64,000 nt of DNA from JAQVYB01 sp964490935 (GCA_964490935.1 CAZBEO010000007.1:1-64000); one strand, 5' to 3'; shown: positions 16,494-25,832, counted from the stretch's first letter. Program-made: numbers and translations. The notes: a model not told the origin generated them from the sequence alone.

Positions 16494-19400
16494 TTATTGG
16501 CCCGAGAATCCTTCAATCCGGTAAAAGGCCATATCGTCTTCGGCGGGCATACTCCAGCTAACCGGAGAACCTATATCGCTCCAATCCGGCGTGGTCAGAT
16601 CATGACAGACTTTCGGCTGCAAGGTCAAAACAATGGTTTGATTGCTTGTGACGGCGACCAAGGCGCAACCAAAGGCCAGATCACCGATATTGTTGGTCGT
16701 ATAAAGCCCGAAGGAATCAGGATGGTCAAGTACGGCACCATAGGTTTGTTGGTCATCGCGTGTGGGGTCTGCTCCGCTGAGTGCTTCAATTCCATCGTCA
16801 TACTGATCGCCATCAGTATTGGAGTTGGTCGGGCAGGAACCGAGTGGGTATTCCTGCCAGGTGGGCACGCCATCGTGGTCGGGATCAGACGCTGCCGCCG
16901 CTTCGAATTCATTGGTCCATCCATATTGTGCCAGCCACCACAAAGGAACGCCCTGACTCGTGCATTCCGCTTGGAAGGAGACCTGTAGTTCGGAATCTGT
17001 TTGCAGATTTTCCCAGACAAACGATTCTCCCCATGCCGACGCGCTTTCGCTACCGTTGGTTACGACGGCATCGACGTCCCAGTATGTGTCGGCGGTAAAC
17101 AGGAAGGTGATGTTTGCGCCGCGGTTAGTGAGAAAACTCCCGGACGGCTCCACGCTTCCATGTGCGTCGGCCGTAGCGGTCACGACCACTTGGTCCGTGT
17201 CGGCATACAGTGTGAGGGTTTCCGAGGAGGGCGTTGTCTCATCGTAACCGATCCCGACATAGTAGCGTCCGTCTTCGGGGCATATCCAGCAGCGCACGCT
17301 GGAGGCCGTGCTTTCGCCCAGGTAATGTCCGTTGGCATCGGCGAACATGAACAGGCCATCCTGGCCGCTTCCGAGTTGCAACGAGTACTGCCTGTTGCTT
17401 TCGGCATCCAACGCGAACCAGTATGTTGATTGGGCACGTGGCACAAAATAGAGGGGCATCCCGCCAACCAGCAATTCCATGGTTTCGGTATTCTGCCATT
17501 CATAGTTGGTTGCGCGAAAGCGCTGTCCCCCATCAAGGATCTGTATACCTCCCGGAATGGTGTAGCCGCATCCCTGCACAAACGCCAAGCCGTCACTGTA
17601 GGGTTCAATCACATAATCACTGGTTCGGTCGAAGCCCTTGTCGGCCTGTCCAAGAAAGATGTTGGGCAGGGTGAGCATCAGCATGCTGTTGGTGGACCAG
17701 AGATGTCCGGCGATCAGGCCTTCATGGGTCCGGTTGTAGGAAACGCGGGGTAGTGTGGCGTTCAGCCAGAGCGTATCGAGGCGGTTGCTCCAGGCTGCAT
17801 TTATCGTTTCAGGAGGCGTATAGCGAAGGCCGGTCACCGTGGTTTCCAGATACGAGCCGACGGGCTGCTTCATGATCGAAAAGGTGCAGCCCTGCACATT
17901 GGTAAACCCCAGCAAAAAGGATGGGCTGTTGGAAGCAGACCACCATCCGTCGTTCCGAAGAAAAAGCGTCTGTCCTCCGTATAGCAGGCAGTTATCGCCT
18001 GCCGCGATTTCTGAATAGGGCCCATTGACATAAAAGCCTGCCAGACTTTCAGCCGTCGCCGTATGATCGCCTGCGGCGAATGGTGATTCAGGAAGCGCGG
18101 CCACGGGAGGCGTTAAGCCGGTATCTTCTTCAATGGCCTTCTGCAGCAGGGTGTTGCCGACCGAAGTGGCTATATCCGATTGCGGCGTGTTGAGTCCGAC
18201 GAATACACCGAGGTTATGATTCGTGGCAATCGCGGCATATACACCATAGGTGAAAATGGCGCCGAATTTTGAACAGCCGCCGCCCGCATATTCCAGATCC
18301 GGTAGCACGGCGCTGTCCCAACCCAGCCCGGTGGCCAGCGATTTGTTGCCGACATACAGGCCGATCCCGGTGGTCTGATCACACAGCATCGCCGCCACGC
18401 TTTCCGGGCAGAGCACACATTCGGCGGCGTTCGACCCCCGGTGCATGATCATCTGTAGAAAGCGGGCCATGTCATTGGCGGATGAGAGCGCGCCGCCCGT
18501 GCCCAGGCAGTTCATGTATTCGCGCTCTCCCCGGTTTTGTGCATAATCGTAGGATGCGGCCAAGTCACCGGTTGCCGCCAGCGCGTCCATATCAAAGCCG
18601 GTATGGGTCATGCCCAGTGGATCAAACAGATAACGCTGGATGTAGTCACTGTATGAAAGGCTGTCGCTGTTGTGCAGCGTAATCAGGTACTCGGCGAACT
18701 GAAACCCATTGTTGTTATAGCAGACCAGAAAATCGGGCGGCAGGCATCCGTAGTCGGTCGACGCACTAGGAATGTTCATCTCGAGGAAATTGGTGCAACC
18801 CTCGGACGTTTCCGAATAGGGGGTATAGGCGTTTTGTATGCCCGAAAGATGGCAAAGCATGGAGCGCACGGTCACCGGGGTGTGGTCATAGTTGATAAGC
18901 GGAACGTTGTCGTCGGGACGCGGGATCGGAGCAAATCCGGTCATGTAATTTCCAACTGGAGCGTCCAGCTCCAAGTGTCCCTGCTCCTGTTCGCGCAACA
19001 CCCCGATGGTGGCAAAGAGTTTGGAAAGCGAAGCCAGACGGTAAATGGTGTCGCCCGTTGTCGGAACCGCCTGTTCACGATCGGCCCATCCAAACCCCTG
19101 AGACCACACGATCCCTTCGGAATCCACCAGCGCCAGACTGAGTCCCACAATATTCGTGTTCGCCACATACCCCTCAACCAGTTCGGTTACCGCGGCAACC
19201 GTGGCAGGATAGCGATAGGCCGCAATACGCAGGCCCGCATTTTCCTCAAGGTTCTCATACCAGAAATCGTAATCGTAACGGTGATAAACACCCCCTCCGA
19301 AGGCCCCAAAATCGAGACTTTTCCACTCCTCTGGAATGTGGGCCATGAGTCCGCGCCCCTCCACATCAATTTGTGCATCGCAGAAATACAACAAGGGCGT

Positions 19401-20165
19401 CGGACCGCTGGTGATCCCGCCCGTTTCATGATCGTAGATAACCGCTCCCCTGTGCAGATTGCTTGATGCGTAGGAGCCGTCGGTTGTCCAGTTCAGCGGG
19501 TTGATGCAAAGAGCATTCGTGCTGCTCACCATCGGTCCCGGATCGACTCCGAACGCCTGCGTATTAAAAGAGATAACGACGCCGGTGTCGGCTGCGCCCT
19601 GAGCGGACGTTACACCCGTGCCGGCCAGATCGGCTTCCGTAATGGTTTCTCCGATGAGATAGGCCGCAATCAGGCGCTCGGCGAGCAATGCGTTTCCAGG
19701 AAATATATCGGAGATCAACACCTTCAATGCGCGGGAGCCCTGACTGTGCCCCGCGAGAATAAACGGACGCTCCAGCCCCGGATTGATATTTGTTATGTAA
19801 TACTGAAACGCGTCTTTAACATCCTGTTGTCCGCGCGTGTAATCCGGGGTTTCCGTTGCTCCGCCTGTCGAAAACTGACGGTAGTAGGGAGCATAAACAT
19901 TTGCCTCGTCAAAAAAGATCGACGCCTGCACCTGATAAATGCTTTGAGCCAGGCCCCGATCCACTTCGTTGTCAACATCCATATAACCACTGGGGTCTGC
20001 GCTGACGGTTGGATAAACGTAAAAAACGTCCGCCGACTTATTGGAAGTGGCCGTCTTGATCCAGTTGTGCGAGTCGCTGTAATCAGGACTCTGGGACCAA
20101 ACGACACCGAGTGGCAGGAAAAGCACCAGCAGGACCAGCGTCATCAGTCTTTCATTATTTTTCAT
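16494..20165 (-). CDS. Secreted DUF3089 / class C beta-lactamase-like fusion protein
   Basis: 1223 aa with signal peptide (LMTLVLLVLFLPLGVVWSQ). Residues 27-318 form a DUF3089 alpha/beta hydrolase with nucleophile Ser141 in AGHSQGS, aligning end to end with the neighbouring gene. Residues about 325-690 form a serine beta-lactamase/esterase domain with SLSK (Ser379, Lys382) and YNN (Tyr483, Asn485). A beta-rich region, an InlB B-repeat-like segment, a DPDHDGVPTWQEY calcium loop and a C-terminal module ending AFYRIEGF follow. ATG 20165 overlaps the stop of the preceding gene by 11 nt. It is probably a cell-surface or secreted esterase; substrates are unknown. The fusion is unusual because both catalytic serines appear intact. 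Confidence 0.88.
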   Translation of the reverse strand: MKNNERLMTLVLLVLFLPLGVVWSQSPDYSDSHNWIKTATSNKSADVFYVYPTVSADPSGYMDVDNEVDRGLAQSIYQVQASIFFDEANVYAPYYRQFSTGGATETPDYTRGQQDVKDAFQYYITNINPGLERPFILAGHSQGSRALKVLISDIFPGNALLAERLIAAYLIGETITEADLAGTGVTSAQGAADTGVVISFNTQAFGVDPGPMVSSTNALCINPLNWTTDGSYASSNLHRGAVIYDHETGGITSGPTPLLYFCDAQIDVEGRGLMAHIPEEWKSLDFGAFGGGVYHRYDYDFWYENLEENAGLRIAAYRYPATVAAVTELVEGYVANTNIVGLSLALVDSEGIVWSQGFGWADREQAVPTTGDTIYRLASLSKLFATIGVLREQEQGHLELDAPVGNYMTGFAPIPRPDDNVPLINYDHTPVTVRSMLCHLSGIQNAYTPYSETSEGCTNFLEMNIPSASTDYGCLPPDFLVCYNNNGFQFAEYLITLHNSDSLSYSDYIQRYLFDPLGMTHTGFDMDALAATGDLAASYDYAQNRGEREYMNCLGTGGALSSANDMARFLQMIMHRGSNAAECVLCPESVAAMLCDQTTGIGLYVGNKSLATGLGWDSAVLPDLEYAGGGCSKFGAIFTYGVYAAIATNHNLGVFVGLNTPQSDIATSVGNTLLQKAIEEDTGLTPPVAALPESPFAAGDHTATAESLAGFYVNGPYSEIAAGDNCLLYGGQTLFLRNDGWWSASNSPSFLLGFTNVQGCTFSIMKQPVGSYLETTVTGLRYTPPETINAAWSNRLDTLWLNATLPRVSYNRTHEGLIAGHLWSTNSMLMLTLPNIFLGQADKGFDRTSDYVIEPYSDGLAFVQGCGYTIPGGIQILDGGQRFRATNYEWQNTETMELLVGGMPLYFVPRAQSTYWFALDAESNRQYSLQLGSGQDGLFMFADANGHYLGESTASSVRCWICPEDGRYYVGIGYDETTPSSETLTLYADTDQVVVTATADAHGSVEPSGSFLTNRGANITFLFTADTYWDVDAVVTNGSESASAWGESFVWENLQTDSELQVSFQAECTSQGVPLWWLAQYGWTNEFEAAAASDPDHDGVPTWQEYPLGSCPTNSNTDGDQYDDGIEALSGADPTRDDQQTYGAVLDHPDSFGLYTTNNIGDLAFGCALVAVTSNQTIVLTLQPKVCHDLTTPDWSDIGSPVSWSMPAEDDMAFYRIEGFSGQ

Positions 20166-21198
20166 CACCAGATTTTCCTTCAGCCAGATAGGCCTCAATC
20201 CGCTTCCGAGCATTCTCGCTCAGATTGTTGAAAAACATGGCATAGTCGAAGCGATGATACACCCCTTTGGACCAACGCCCCATATTCACCAGATCAATCT
20301 GGTCCGAGGTTGGCGTTTTCATGTCGTCGACAATCAGCACACTCTTTTCCTCATCGATATGCGCACCGGTGAATTGGGGAATTTCTTCAATCAGCTCGCC
20401 GGTGGCGTCATGGAAAAATTTTGCGCCCCGATTAGCCTCGGGCCCGGCGGGCGTGGCATCGGTCTTCCAATTCAGCGGATTGATCAGGACCACTTGTCCG
20501 GGATACAAAACCGGCGAAGGTCCCGCATCGGGCCCCTCGGTGTTGTAGCTGATAATCACGCCCGTATCCGTTTCACCCTGGGCCGGCTTCATCCAGAAAT
20601 ACTCATCCAACTCTTTTACCGGCACGGAATAACCGATCAAATACGCCCCAACCAGCCGCTTCTGCAGCTCCTCATCATTGAATCGTTTGCGCATCAGATC
20701 AATCAATACCATGGAACCCTGACTGTGCCCCGCAATGATAAACGGACGGTCGGGATTAAGGTGGGTCAGATAATACTCGAACGCCCGTTCCACATCACCG
20801 GCGCCAATCTGGAAACGAGGATCAGCAAAGGGGTCTTTCCCGTCATTCCCCGCCGCCATACTCTGGGTGGCTGCAGACTGCTGACGATAAAATGGAGCAA
20901 AAAGATTGGCGTGTTGCGAATAAACTGCCGCCTGCGCCTCCAGCAACCCGGCCGCATTGGCCCGAAGCGCCGGATCAGTGATGTCCATGTTTTCAGGGTC
21001 TGTTCCAACATAGATCGTCGGATAAACATAAAACACATCAATCGGCTTATCGAGTGCTTCCGGCTTGGCCAGCCAGGCCCCGTCCACAGCATAGTCGGGT
21101 GCCGACGGAATATTCCCCTCCGTCCCGCCTGCAAAAGAACACCCGCAAAAAACCATACCTCCTGCAACCATCGCCCCGACCAATCTTTTTTCCTTCAT
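20155..21198 (-). CDS. DUF3089 alpha/beta-hydrolase lipoprotein
   Basis: 347-aa exported esterase/lipase-like protein. The N-terminus MKEKRLVGAMVAGGMVFCGC has a hydrophobic stretch and Cys residues that suggest a lipoprotein, although the lipobox is not canonical. The DUF3089 core shows IDVFYVYPTIYVG, AGHSQGSMV (catalytic Ser) and INPLNWKTD. ATG 21198 is preferred to GTG 21201 because GGAGG is 5 nt upstream. The C-terminal YHRFDYAMFFNNLSENARKR matches YHRYDYDFWYENLEENAGLR in the fusion protein downstream, so the two are paralogues from tandem duplication. First gene of a tightly packed unit ending in a two-component system. Confidence 0.88.
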   Translation of the reverse strand: MKEKRLVGAMVAGGMVFCGCSFAGGTEGNIPSAPDYAVDGAWLAKPEALDKPIDVFYVYPTIYVGTDPENMDITDPALRANAAGLLEAQAAVYSQHANLFAPFYRQQSAATQSMAAGNDGKDPFADPRFQIGAGDVERAFEYYLTHLNPDRPFIIAGHSQGSMVLIDLMRKRFNDEELQKRLVGAYLIGYSVPVKELDEYFWMKPAQGETDTGVIISYNTEGPDAGPSPVLYPGQVVLINPLNWKTDATPAGPEANRGAKFFHDATGELIEEIPQFTGAHIDEEKSVLIVDDMKTPTSDQIDLVNMGRWSKGVYHRFDYAMFFNNLSENARKRIEAYLAEGKSGDEK

Positions 21199-21390
21199 CA
21201 CATCCTCCCTCTCGTGTTGAACCGCTCAAATACGGACCCTATTTATACACGCCCCGACATAAACATACAGAAATCAATGATTACGATATGGTGATCTTCG
21301 ATCGAAAGAGGTGAATGCCTGCCCGAAGCGGGTATGAAAAACTTTTTTTACAAAGCAGGACGTTTTCAGGTACTATCATGGCCTATCGAT

Positions 21391-22068
21391 ATGAAAAACA
21401 TCGCAACCATCCTGCTTCTGCTCACGCTTCTCGTGCCCTGCCGCGCCGGAGCGCAAGCACCCGCCGCCCTCCGGCCGATCACCTCGGTGGAAGGCTATCT
21501 CGCCCGCATCCTGATCAACGAGACCCCCTTCCCCGGCGAACACGGGTGGATCAGCGAAGCCGACACGCAGGCCGCCATGCTTTCCATCCTCTGGGTGCTC
21601 CAATCGCGCATCGCCTATATTCCCCCCGGCTACACGCAGCAACAAATCGCCGCCGTGCGCTCAAAAAATATCGTCGATGTGATCACCGCCGGCGGTGAAA
21701 AGGGACAATGCGACGGCTTTTTCAAAACGCCCGAAGGCGCCTTCACCTGCGTCGCCCGCGTACAGACGCGCGTGAACTACCTGCTCGGCGTGGCAGGCAA
21801 GGGCGCTCCCGGACGTTTCGCGCGCCTGCTCAACTATGCCCAGGGTCTCGCCACCGCCTACGTTCAGGGCGGCATTGAAGAAGCCGACCGCTTCGCCGGC
21901 CTGCGCGTCATTGGAACCCAGCCGGTCACCGGACGCGCCTACTCCTGGATGGCCGATGCCGATTACTACGCCCCCGGCGGTGATTTCGTAAAAATCCCGG
22001 ACGCCCACGAAGGCTCACTCGGCGGCAACCGCTTTTTCACCCTCGAACAAAAGGACAAAAAACCATGA
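21391..22068 (+). CDS. Exported protein of unknown function, weakly SleB-like
   Basis: 225 aa with a clear signal peptide (MKNIATILLLLTLLVPCRAG, cleavage near AQA). The mature part has LARILINETPFPGE and MLSILWVLQSRI, which faintly recall the Glu-containing helix of SleB-type cell-wall hydrolases (hydrolase_2), but no second motif confirms this. Cysteines in GQCDGFF and FTCVAR may form a disulfide. The frame is open from 21334, but ATG 21391 is where the signal peptide begins; neither start has a good Shine-Dalgarno. The 3' end overlaps the next gene by ATGA, so they are coupled. Confidence 0.65.
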   Translation: MKNIATILLLLTLLVPCRAGAQAPAALRPITSVEGYLARILINETPFPGEHGWISEADTQAAMLSILWVLQSRIAYIPPGYTQQQIAAVRSKNIVDVITAGGEKGQCDGFFKTPEGAFTCVARVQTRVNYLLGVAGKGAPGRFARLLNYAQGLATAYVQGGIEEADRFAGLRVIGTQPVTGRAYSWMADADYYAPGGDFVKIPDAHEGSLGGNRFFTLEQKDKKP

Positions 22069-22982
22069 GCCGATTTTTTCTTCCCCTCCTGGCCCTACTC
22101 CTGATCGTGCCGGCCGCGCTTCCCGCTACGCCTGCCGTCAGCCCCGCCCCGCCCGCCGAACTGCTCGAAACCAACACGCTCTGCCAAATCGCGCTGCATC
22201 TCTATCGCTGGTATCTGGACGAAACCGATATCGAAAAAAACGCCGACTCGGAGCACGTGACCTTTCTGGTCCGCTCACTCCACCCAGCTCTTGACCCCGA
22301 AGACCGCAGTCAACTCGCTGAAATCCTTCTCCCCGACTTTGGCATACAGGTCCGCCTGAAAAAGGCCGACTACGCCATTCCCGAACTCGATACCGTCATC
22401 CAAACCGACCGCTTCAAAATCATCCGCGTCTCACGCGGGGACGTTTCGTGCACCAACGAGTGCAGCATGGTTCAAATCCCCTATTCCGAAATGCGCAATC
22501 TCCTGTTCCGCATGCGCAATGAAACCACCTTCCCTGATCCTGAACTCGGAAAACGCCTTGCAGCAGCCCTTGAACACCGTCTGCATGAAGACAACCAAGC
22601 CAATCGCGACCGCGATTCCAGCGGCGAACAGATCATTCATCTCGCCCCCCTCTCGCCTGTCGCCAACGAACTATGGGTCTTCTGGGAAACGGGACGTCTC
22701 CTGATCCGTTTCTCCTCCGACATTGACCTGACCAATCCCGCCGTCTGGAATCATGAAAATCTGATGGTGGATGTGTATGACATCGATGAACAGGTGGTCG
22801 TCTCGCATCACGAAGCCGCCGGCAGCAACGCCTATCTCACCCGCGATCAGGTCGGGCGTGCCCTCTACAACTGCATCGTCCTAGGCAAACGGATCGCCGT
22901 CACCCCACGTGAAAAATCCCTCCCTCAAAAAGAAGAAGAACCAATCTCCTCAGATGAGCGGAATGACAGCTTCCCCCAATAA
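22065..22982 (+). CDS. Exported hypothetical protein
   Basis: 305 aa, not recognised. A signal peptide (FFLPLLALLLIVPAALPATP) is followed by a Pro-rich linker. The mature part has a helical segment (LCQIALHLYRWYLDE), a mixed central region with Cys-Thr-Asn-Glu-Cys (CTNEC), and a C-terminal LTRDQVGRALYNCIVLGKRI that looks like a folded small domain. The last 20 residues are charged and probably disordered. It overlaps the preceding gene by 4 nt and the following glycosyltransferase by about 29 nt, so the three genes form one unit. The pairing of two exported proteins with a glycosyltransferase suggests envelope or polysaccharide work, but this is only inference. Confidence 0.65.
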   Translation: MSRFFLPLLALLLIVPAALPATPAVSPAPPAELLETNTLCQIALHLYRWYLDETDIEKNADSEHVTFLVRSLHPALDPEDRSQLAEILLPDFGIQVRLKKADYAIPELDTVIQTDRFKIIRVSRGDVSCTNECSMVQIPYSEMRNLLFRMRNETTFPDPELGKRLAAALEHRLHEDNQANRDRDSSGEQIIHLAPLSPVANELWVFWETGRLLIRFSSDIDLTNPAVWNHENLMVDVYDIDEQVVVSHHEAAGSNAYLTRDQVGRALYNCIVLGKRIAVTPREKSLPQKEEEPISSDERNDSFPQ

Positions 22983-24141
22983 CAACCAGATCGCCGCCGG
23001 AACGCACCCGGAACCCGAATGGCTGCGGATCGCCTCTGGCGCGCCACCACCCCGGGTGAGCTTGATCATGGCGGCCTGGCAAACCGAACGAACCATCGGC
23101 GAAGCCGTACATTCCATTCTGGAGCAACCGGGCGTCGCCTTCGAGCTGATCGTTCTCGATGATGCTTCCACCGACCAAACCCTCGACGCCGTATTGGCCC
23201 TGAAGGACGATCGTTTGACCGTCGGACGCCTCCCCGAACGCCTCCCCGCCGCCGCCGTGCGCAATCACGCCATACGTCGCGCCAGAGCCCCCTGGATTTG
23301 CATCTTTGACGCCGACGACCTCATGGAAAAAGAAACCCTCGCCGACTATCTTGCCTGGGCATCCACCACCCCGAATTGTCGCTGGGCCTACACCGGGCTT
23401 CGCCTCGTGGGTGAGCACGGCGCGGATACCGGGAACCAGATGCGCACGCCCTTTGACCTGCTGAAAATACTCCAGCGCAACATCGTCACGCATCCGATGA
23501 GCCTCTACACCCGCGAACTCTTTGGGCAGGCTGGCGGCTACAACGAATCACTCCGCCATCAGGAGGACTACGACGTCTGGCTTCGCTTTCTTCCGCACGC
23601 CATCCCCTCTTTTTATGATCGTCTCTGCGTGCGCTACCGACGCCATCCCGCCAGCATCGGTGCCCGAGAGACGGGCGCCACACCCCTTCCGGCCCCCCAA
23701 ACAGTGCGAACCCTCCTAAACGAAGCGGATATAAACGCCCCGCACCTAACCGCCGCCATCGACCTGCTCGATGCATCCGAGAAAAAGCAATGGCCCCAAG
23801 CACTCACTGCCGCCGAAAAGCTGGACCGACTCGGTGTCGCCGGATTTGAACGCGACCGCCAGACCGTCGAAGCCCTGACCGGCTGCGAGCGAAAAGATGA
23901 AGCCTTCCCCCTCGTCTTTGCCTGGATTCAGCGGATAGCTGCAGGCGAAAAAATCCTGCCGTATGAACAGGTCTGGGCCCTCACACACGCGCTTGATATG
24001 CTGCTCGCACTCGATATGCCCGGCGAGGCGCAAAAGCTCCTCCCCCTGGCCAACCTGGTCGCCGAACAGCAGCACGATGCCGAACTGGACCGACTCATCG
24101 CCGCCGTACGCGCAAAAAACGAGAAAATGAGCCACAAATAG
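22954..24141 (+). CDS. Family 2 glycosyltransferase
   Basis: 395 aa. The GT-A domain is at about residues 35-250: PRVSLIMAAWQTERTIGEAV, LDDASTDQT, and the metal-binding FDADD. HQEDYDVWLRF matches the ED-containing acceptor motif of family 2 enzymes. The C-terminal 150 residues are helical, TPR-like (LDRLGVAGFERDRQTVEALT). The start is uncertain: ATG 22954 or 22963, both inside the end of the preceding gene and without a strong Shine-Dalgarno; the frame is open to 22909. The protein lacks membrane helices and is probably cytoplasmic. A hairpin-bearing repeat follows its stop immediately. Confidence 0.85.
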   Translation: MSGMTASPNNNQIAAGTHPEPEWLRIASGAPPPRVSLIMAAWQTERTIGEAVHSILEQPGVAFELIVLDDASTDQTLDAVLALKDDRLTVGRLPERLPAAAVRNHAIRRARAPWICIFDADDLMEKETLADYLAWASTTPNCRWAYTGLRLVGEHGADTGNQMRTPFDLLKILQRNIVTHPMSLYTRELFGQAGGYNESLRHQEDYDVWLRFLPHAIPSFYDRLCVRYRRHPASIGARETGATPLPAPQTVRTLLNEADINAPHLTAAIDLLDASEKKQWPQALTAAEKLDRLGVAGFERDRQTVEALTGCERKDEAFPLVFAWIQRIAAGEKILPYEQVWALTHALDMLLALDMPGEAQKLLPLANLVAEQQHDAELDRLIAAVRAKNEKMSHK

Positions 24142-24149
24142 ACAGAAAT

Positions 24150-24311
24150 CCCGGGAGGGACATTGTCCCCAATGTCCTTTTGTTTTTCCCCAGCTCATTC
24201 CTTTTTTCTCTTTCTCTCCGCGCTCACTCTCTGCCCGGCTCGCGGGGACGCTCGCCCTCCCGAAATGCTCTCGCTCTCCGCTTGGCCCGTGAGGACACGG
24301 GCCCTCCCAAA
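24150..24311. repeat. Dispersed intergenic repeat, copy 2
   Basis: CCCGGGAGGGAC and the hairpin at 24158-24177, then CTCATTCCTTTTTT, CGCGCTCACTCTC, a degenerate palindrome GGCTCGCGGGGACGCTCGCC and the perfect palindrome GGCCCGTGAGGACACGGGCC at 24284-24303. The palindromic unit is thus present twice in tandem. Confidence 0.75.
24158..24187 (+). terminator. Hairpin plus T-rich tail after the glycosyltransferase
   Basis: GGACATTG, loop TCCC, CAATGTCC, then TTTTGTTTTT; 16 nt after the stop. Relative to 8115-8134 the G-C pair at stem position 5 is replaced by A-T. Confidence 0.65.
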
Positions 24312-24352
24312 CTCTGCGATCCCCGCGTTGTTTCGCGTGCTTCCCTGCCCTC

Positions 24353-24430
24353 TTTCTATGAGTTCTGTGCGTTCTTTGTGGTGAATATTCTCCTTTCTCC
24401 TTCGCGTCCTCCGTGGCCTCTGCGAGAAAA
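24353..24430. repeat. Short-word repeats (TTTGTGG / CTCTGCG type)
   Basis: TTTCTATGAGTTCTGTGCG followed by TTCTTTGTGGTGAA matches the right end of the 88-nt repeat; CCTTCGCGTCCTCCGTGGCC then CTCTGCGAGAAAA is a related word string. Similar text is at 52261-52300. Confidence 0.55.
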
Positions 24431-24556
24431 TTCTTCTCCACTTCCTCTCTCAATCTACGTGAGTGGTAATCTTTTTTCCGCTTCGTTTTTGCAGCACCCA
24501 CTCCTTTCGTGTAGGTTCAGCGTCTTTTGAACACCGGAAAGCAAGAGGAGAAGATC

Positions 24557-25780
24557 ATGGAGTTACAGAAATTATTCGCGCAGCGGATCGGTGGAGAGCA
24601 ATTCGGCCTTTCCAATGAAATTTACAAATTTGAGAAGATCAAACGCGCCAAGGCAGCGGCACGCAAGGCACGTCCTGAGGTGGAAATGCTCGATTTTGGC
24701 GTGGGTGAGCCCGACCAAATGGCCCCGGCCCCCATCCGCGAAGCCCTGAAACGTGAGGTGGACGCTCCCACCAACCGAGGCTATGCGGATAACGGCATTG
24801 CCGAATTTCAGCAGGCGGCCGCCGACTACATGCGCGGGTTTTTCGGCGTGACCGATCTGGACCCCGCCACGGAAATCAATCACAGCATCGGCTCGAAACC
24901 GGCGCTGGCCATGCTGCCCCTCGCCTTCATCAACCCGGGCGATGTCCAATTCACCACCGTACCCGGCTACCCGGTGATGGCCACACACACCGCTTACCTC
25001 GGTGGGCGAGTGGTCAAACTTCCCCTCCTCGAAGAAAACGGCTTCTTCCCCGACCTGAAGAGCATCGATCCGAAGGACGCCGCACAGGCCAAGCTGATCT
25101 ACGTGAATTATCCCAACAATCCCACCGGCACCGCCCCGAACGAAGCGTTTTTCGATGAGTTGATCGCCTTTGCACAGCAGCACAACATCCTGATTGCCCA
25201 GGATGCCGCCTATGCCACGCTCATCTACGACCGCCCGCGTATGTCCATCCTATCGCGCCCCGGCGGCAAGGAATGCTCCATCGAGCTGCATTCCATGAGC
25301 AAGAGCTACAACATGACCGGCTGGCGGCTCGGGTTCGCCGCCGGAAGCGCCAAGGCGGTACAGGCGTTCGCCGCCGTGAAGGATAATATCGACTCCGGCC
25401 AGTTCAAGGCCATTCAGAAGGCCGCTTGCGCGGGTATTGCCGATCAGGCCCTCTCTGAATCCATCCGCGACCATTACGAACAACGCCTGCGCAAGCTGAC
25501 GGCCTGCCTGAAAGAAGTCGGATTTAATGTTCAGATGCCCGGCGGCTCGTTTTATCTGTATGTCCGGGCGCCCAAAGGTGCCGAGGGCGCTACCTTTGCA
25601 AACGGCGAGGCCGCCTCGCAGTATCTGATCCGCGAGCAGTCCATTTCCACCGTGCCGTGGGATGACGCCGGCCCCTACCTCCGCTTCTCCGCCACCTTTG
25701 AATCGGCTGGCGGGGCCGATGACGAGCGCGTCATCAACGAACTGAAAACGCGCCTTCAACGCGCCAAACTAACCTTCTGA
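24557..25780 (+). CDS. dapL: LL-diaminopimelate aminotransferase
   Basis: 407-aa class I/II PLP aminotransferase. It converts tetrahydrodipicolinate to LL-diaminopimelate in one step, for lysine and peptidoglycan, as in chlamydiae, Verrucomicrobia and plants. Visible motifs: LDFGVGEPDQMAP near the N-terminus; NYPNNPTGT at 184-192; DAAYATLIYD; Lys249 in HSMSKSYNMTGWRLGF as the Schiff-base lysine; and LRFSATF at the C-terminus. ATG 24557 follows AGAGGAG. It stands alone ahead of the ribosomal gene promoter. Another acyl-acceptor aminotransferase cannot be excluded from sequence alone, but the length and the N-terminal FGLSNEIYKFEKIKR fit dapL. Confidence 0.85.
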   Translation: MELQKLFAQRIGGEQFGLSNEIYKFEKIKRAKAAARKARPEVEMLDFGVGEPDQMAPAPIREALKREVDAPTNRGYADNGIAEFQQAAADYMRGFFGVTDLDPATEINHSIGSKPALAMLPLAFINPGDVQFTTVPGYPVMATHTAYLGGRVVKLPLLEENGFFPDLKSIDPKDAAQAKLIYVNYPNNPTGTAPNEAFFDELIAFAQQHNILIAQDAAYATLIYDRPRMSILSRPGGKECSIELHSMSKSYNMTGWRLGFAAGSAKAVQAFAAVKDNIDSGQFKAIQKAACAGIADQALSESIRDHYEQRLRKLTACLKEVGFNVQMPGGSFYLYVRAPKGAEGATFANGEAASQYLIREQSISTVPWDDAGPYLRFSATFESAGGADDERVINELKTRLQRAKLTF

Positions 25781-25803
25781 AGCAAAAAGGCCGGTGGAAA
25801 AGG

Positions 25804-25832
25804 TTGACACATTCGGGTTTCTCCCGTATTTT
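25804..25832 (+). promoter_or_regulatory. Sigma70 promoter for rplU-rpmA
   Basis: TTGACA (25804-25809), 17-nt spacer, TATTTT (25827-25832), 72 nt before the rplU start. Confidence 0.65.

Larger units (their letters stand above)
24142..24556. other. Intergenic region packed with repeats
   Basis: No gene. It contains a dispersed repeat with terminator-like hairpin (24150-24311), short TTTGTGG/CTCTGCG words at 24353-24430, and about 125 nt before dapL with no recognised signal other than its Shine-Dalgarno. Confidence 0.6.
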
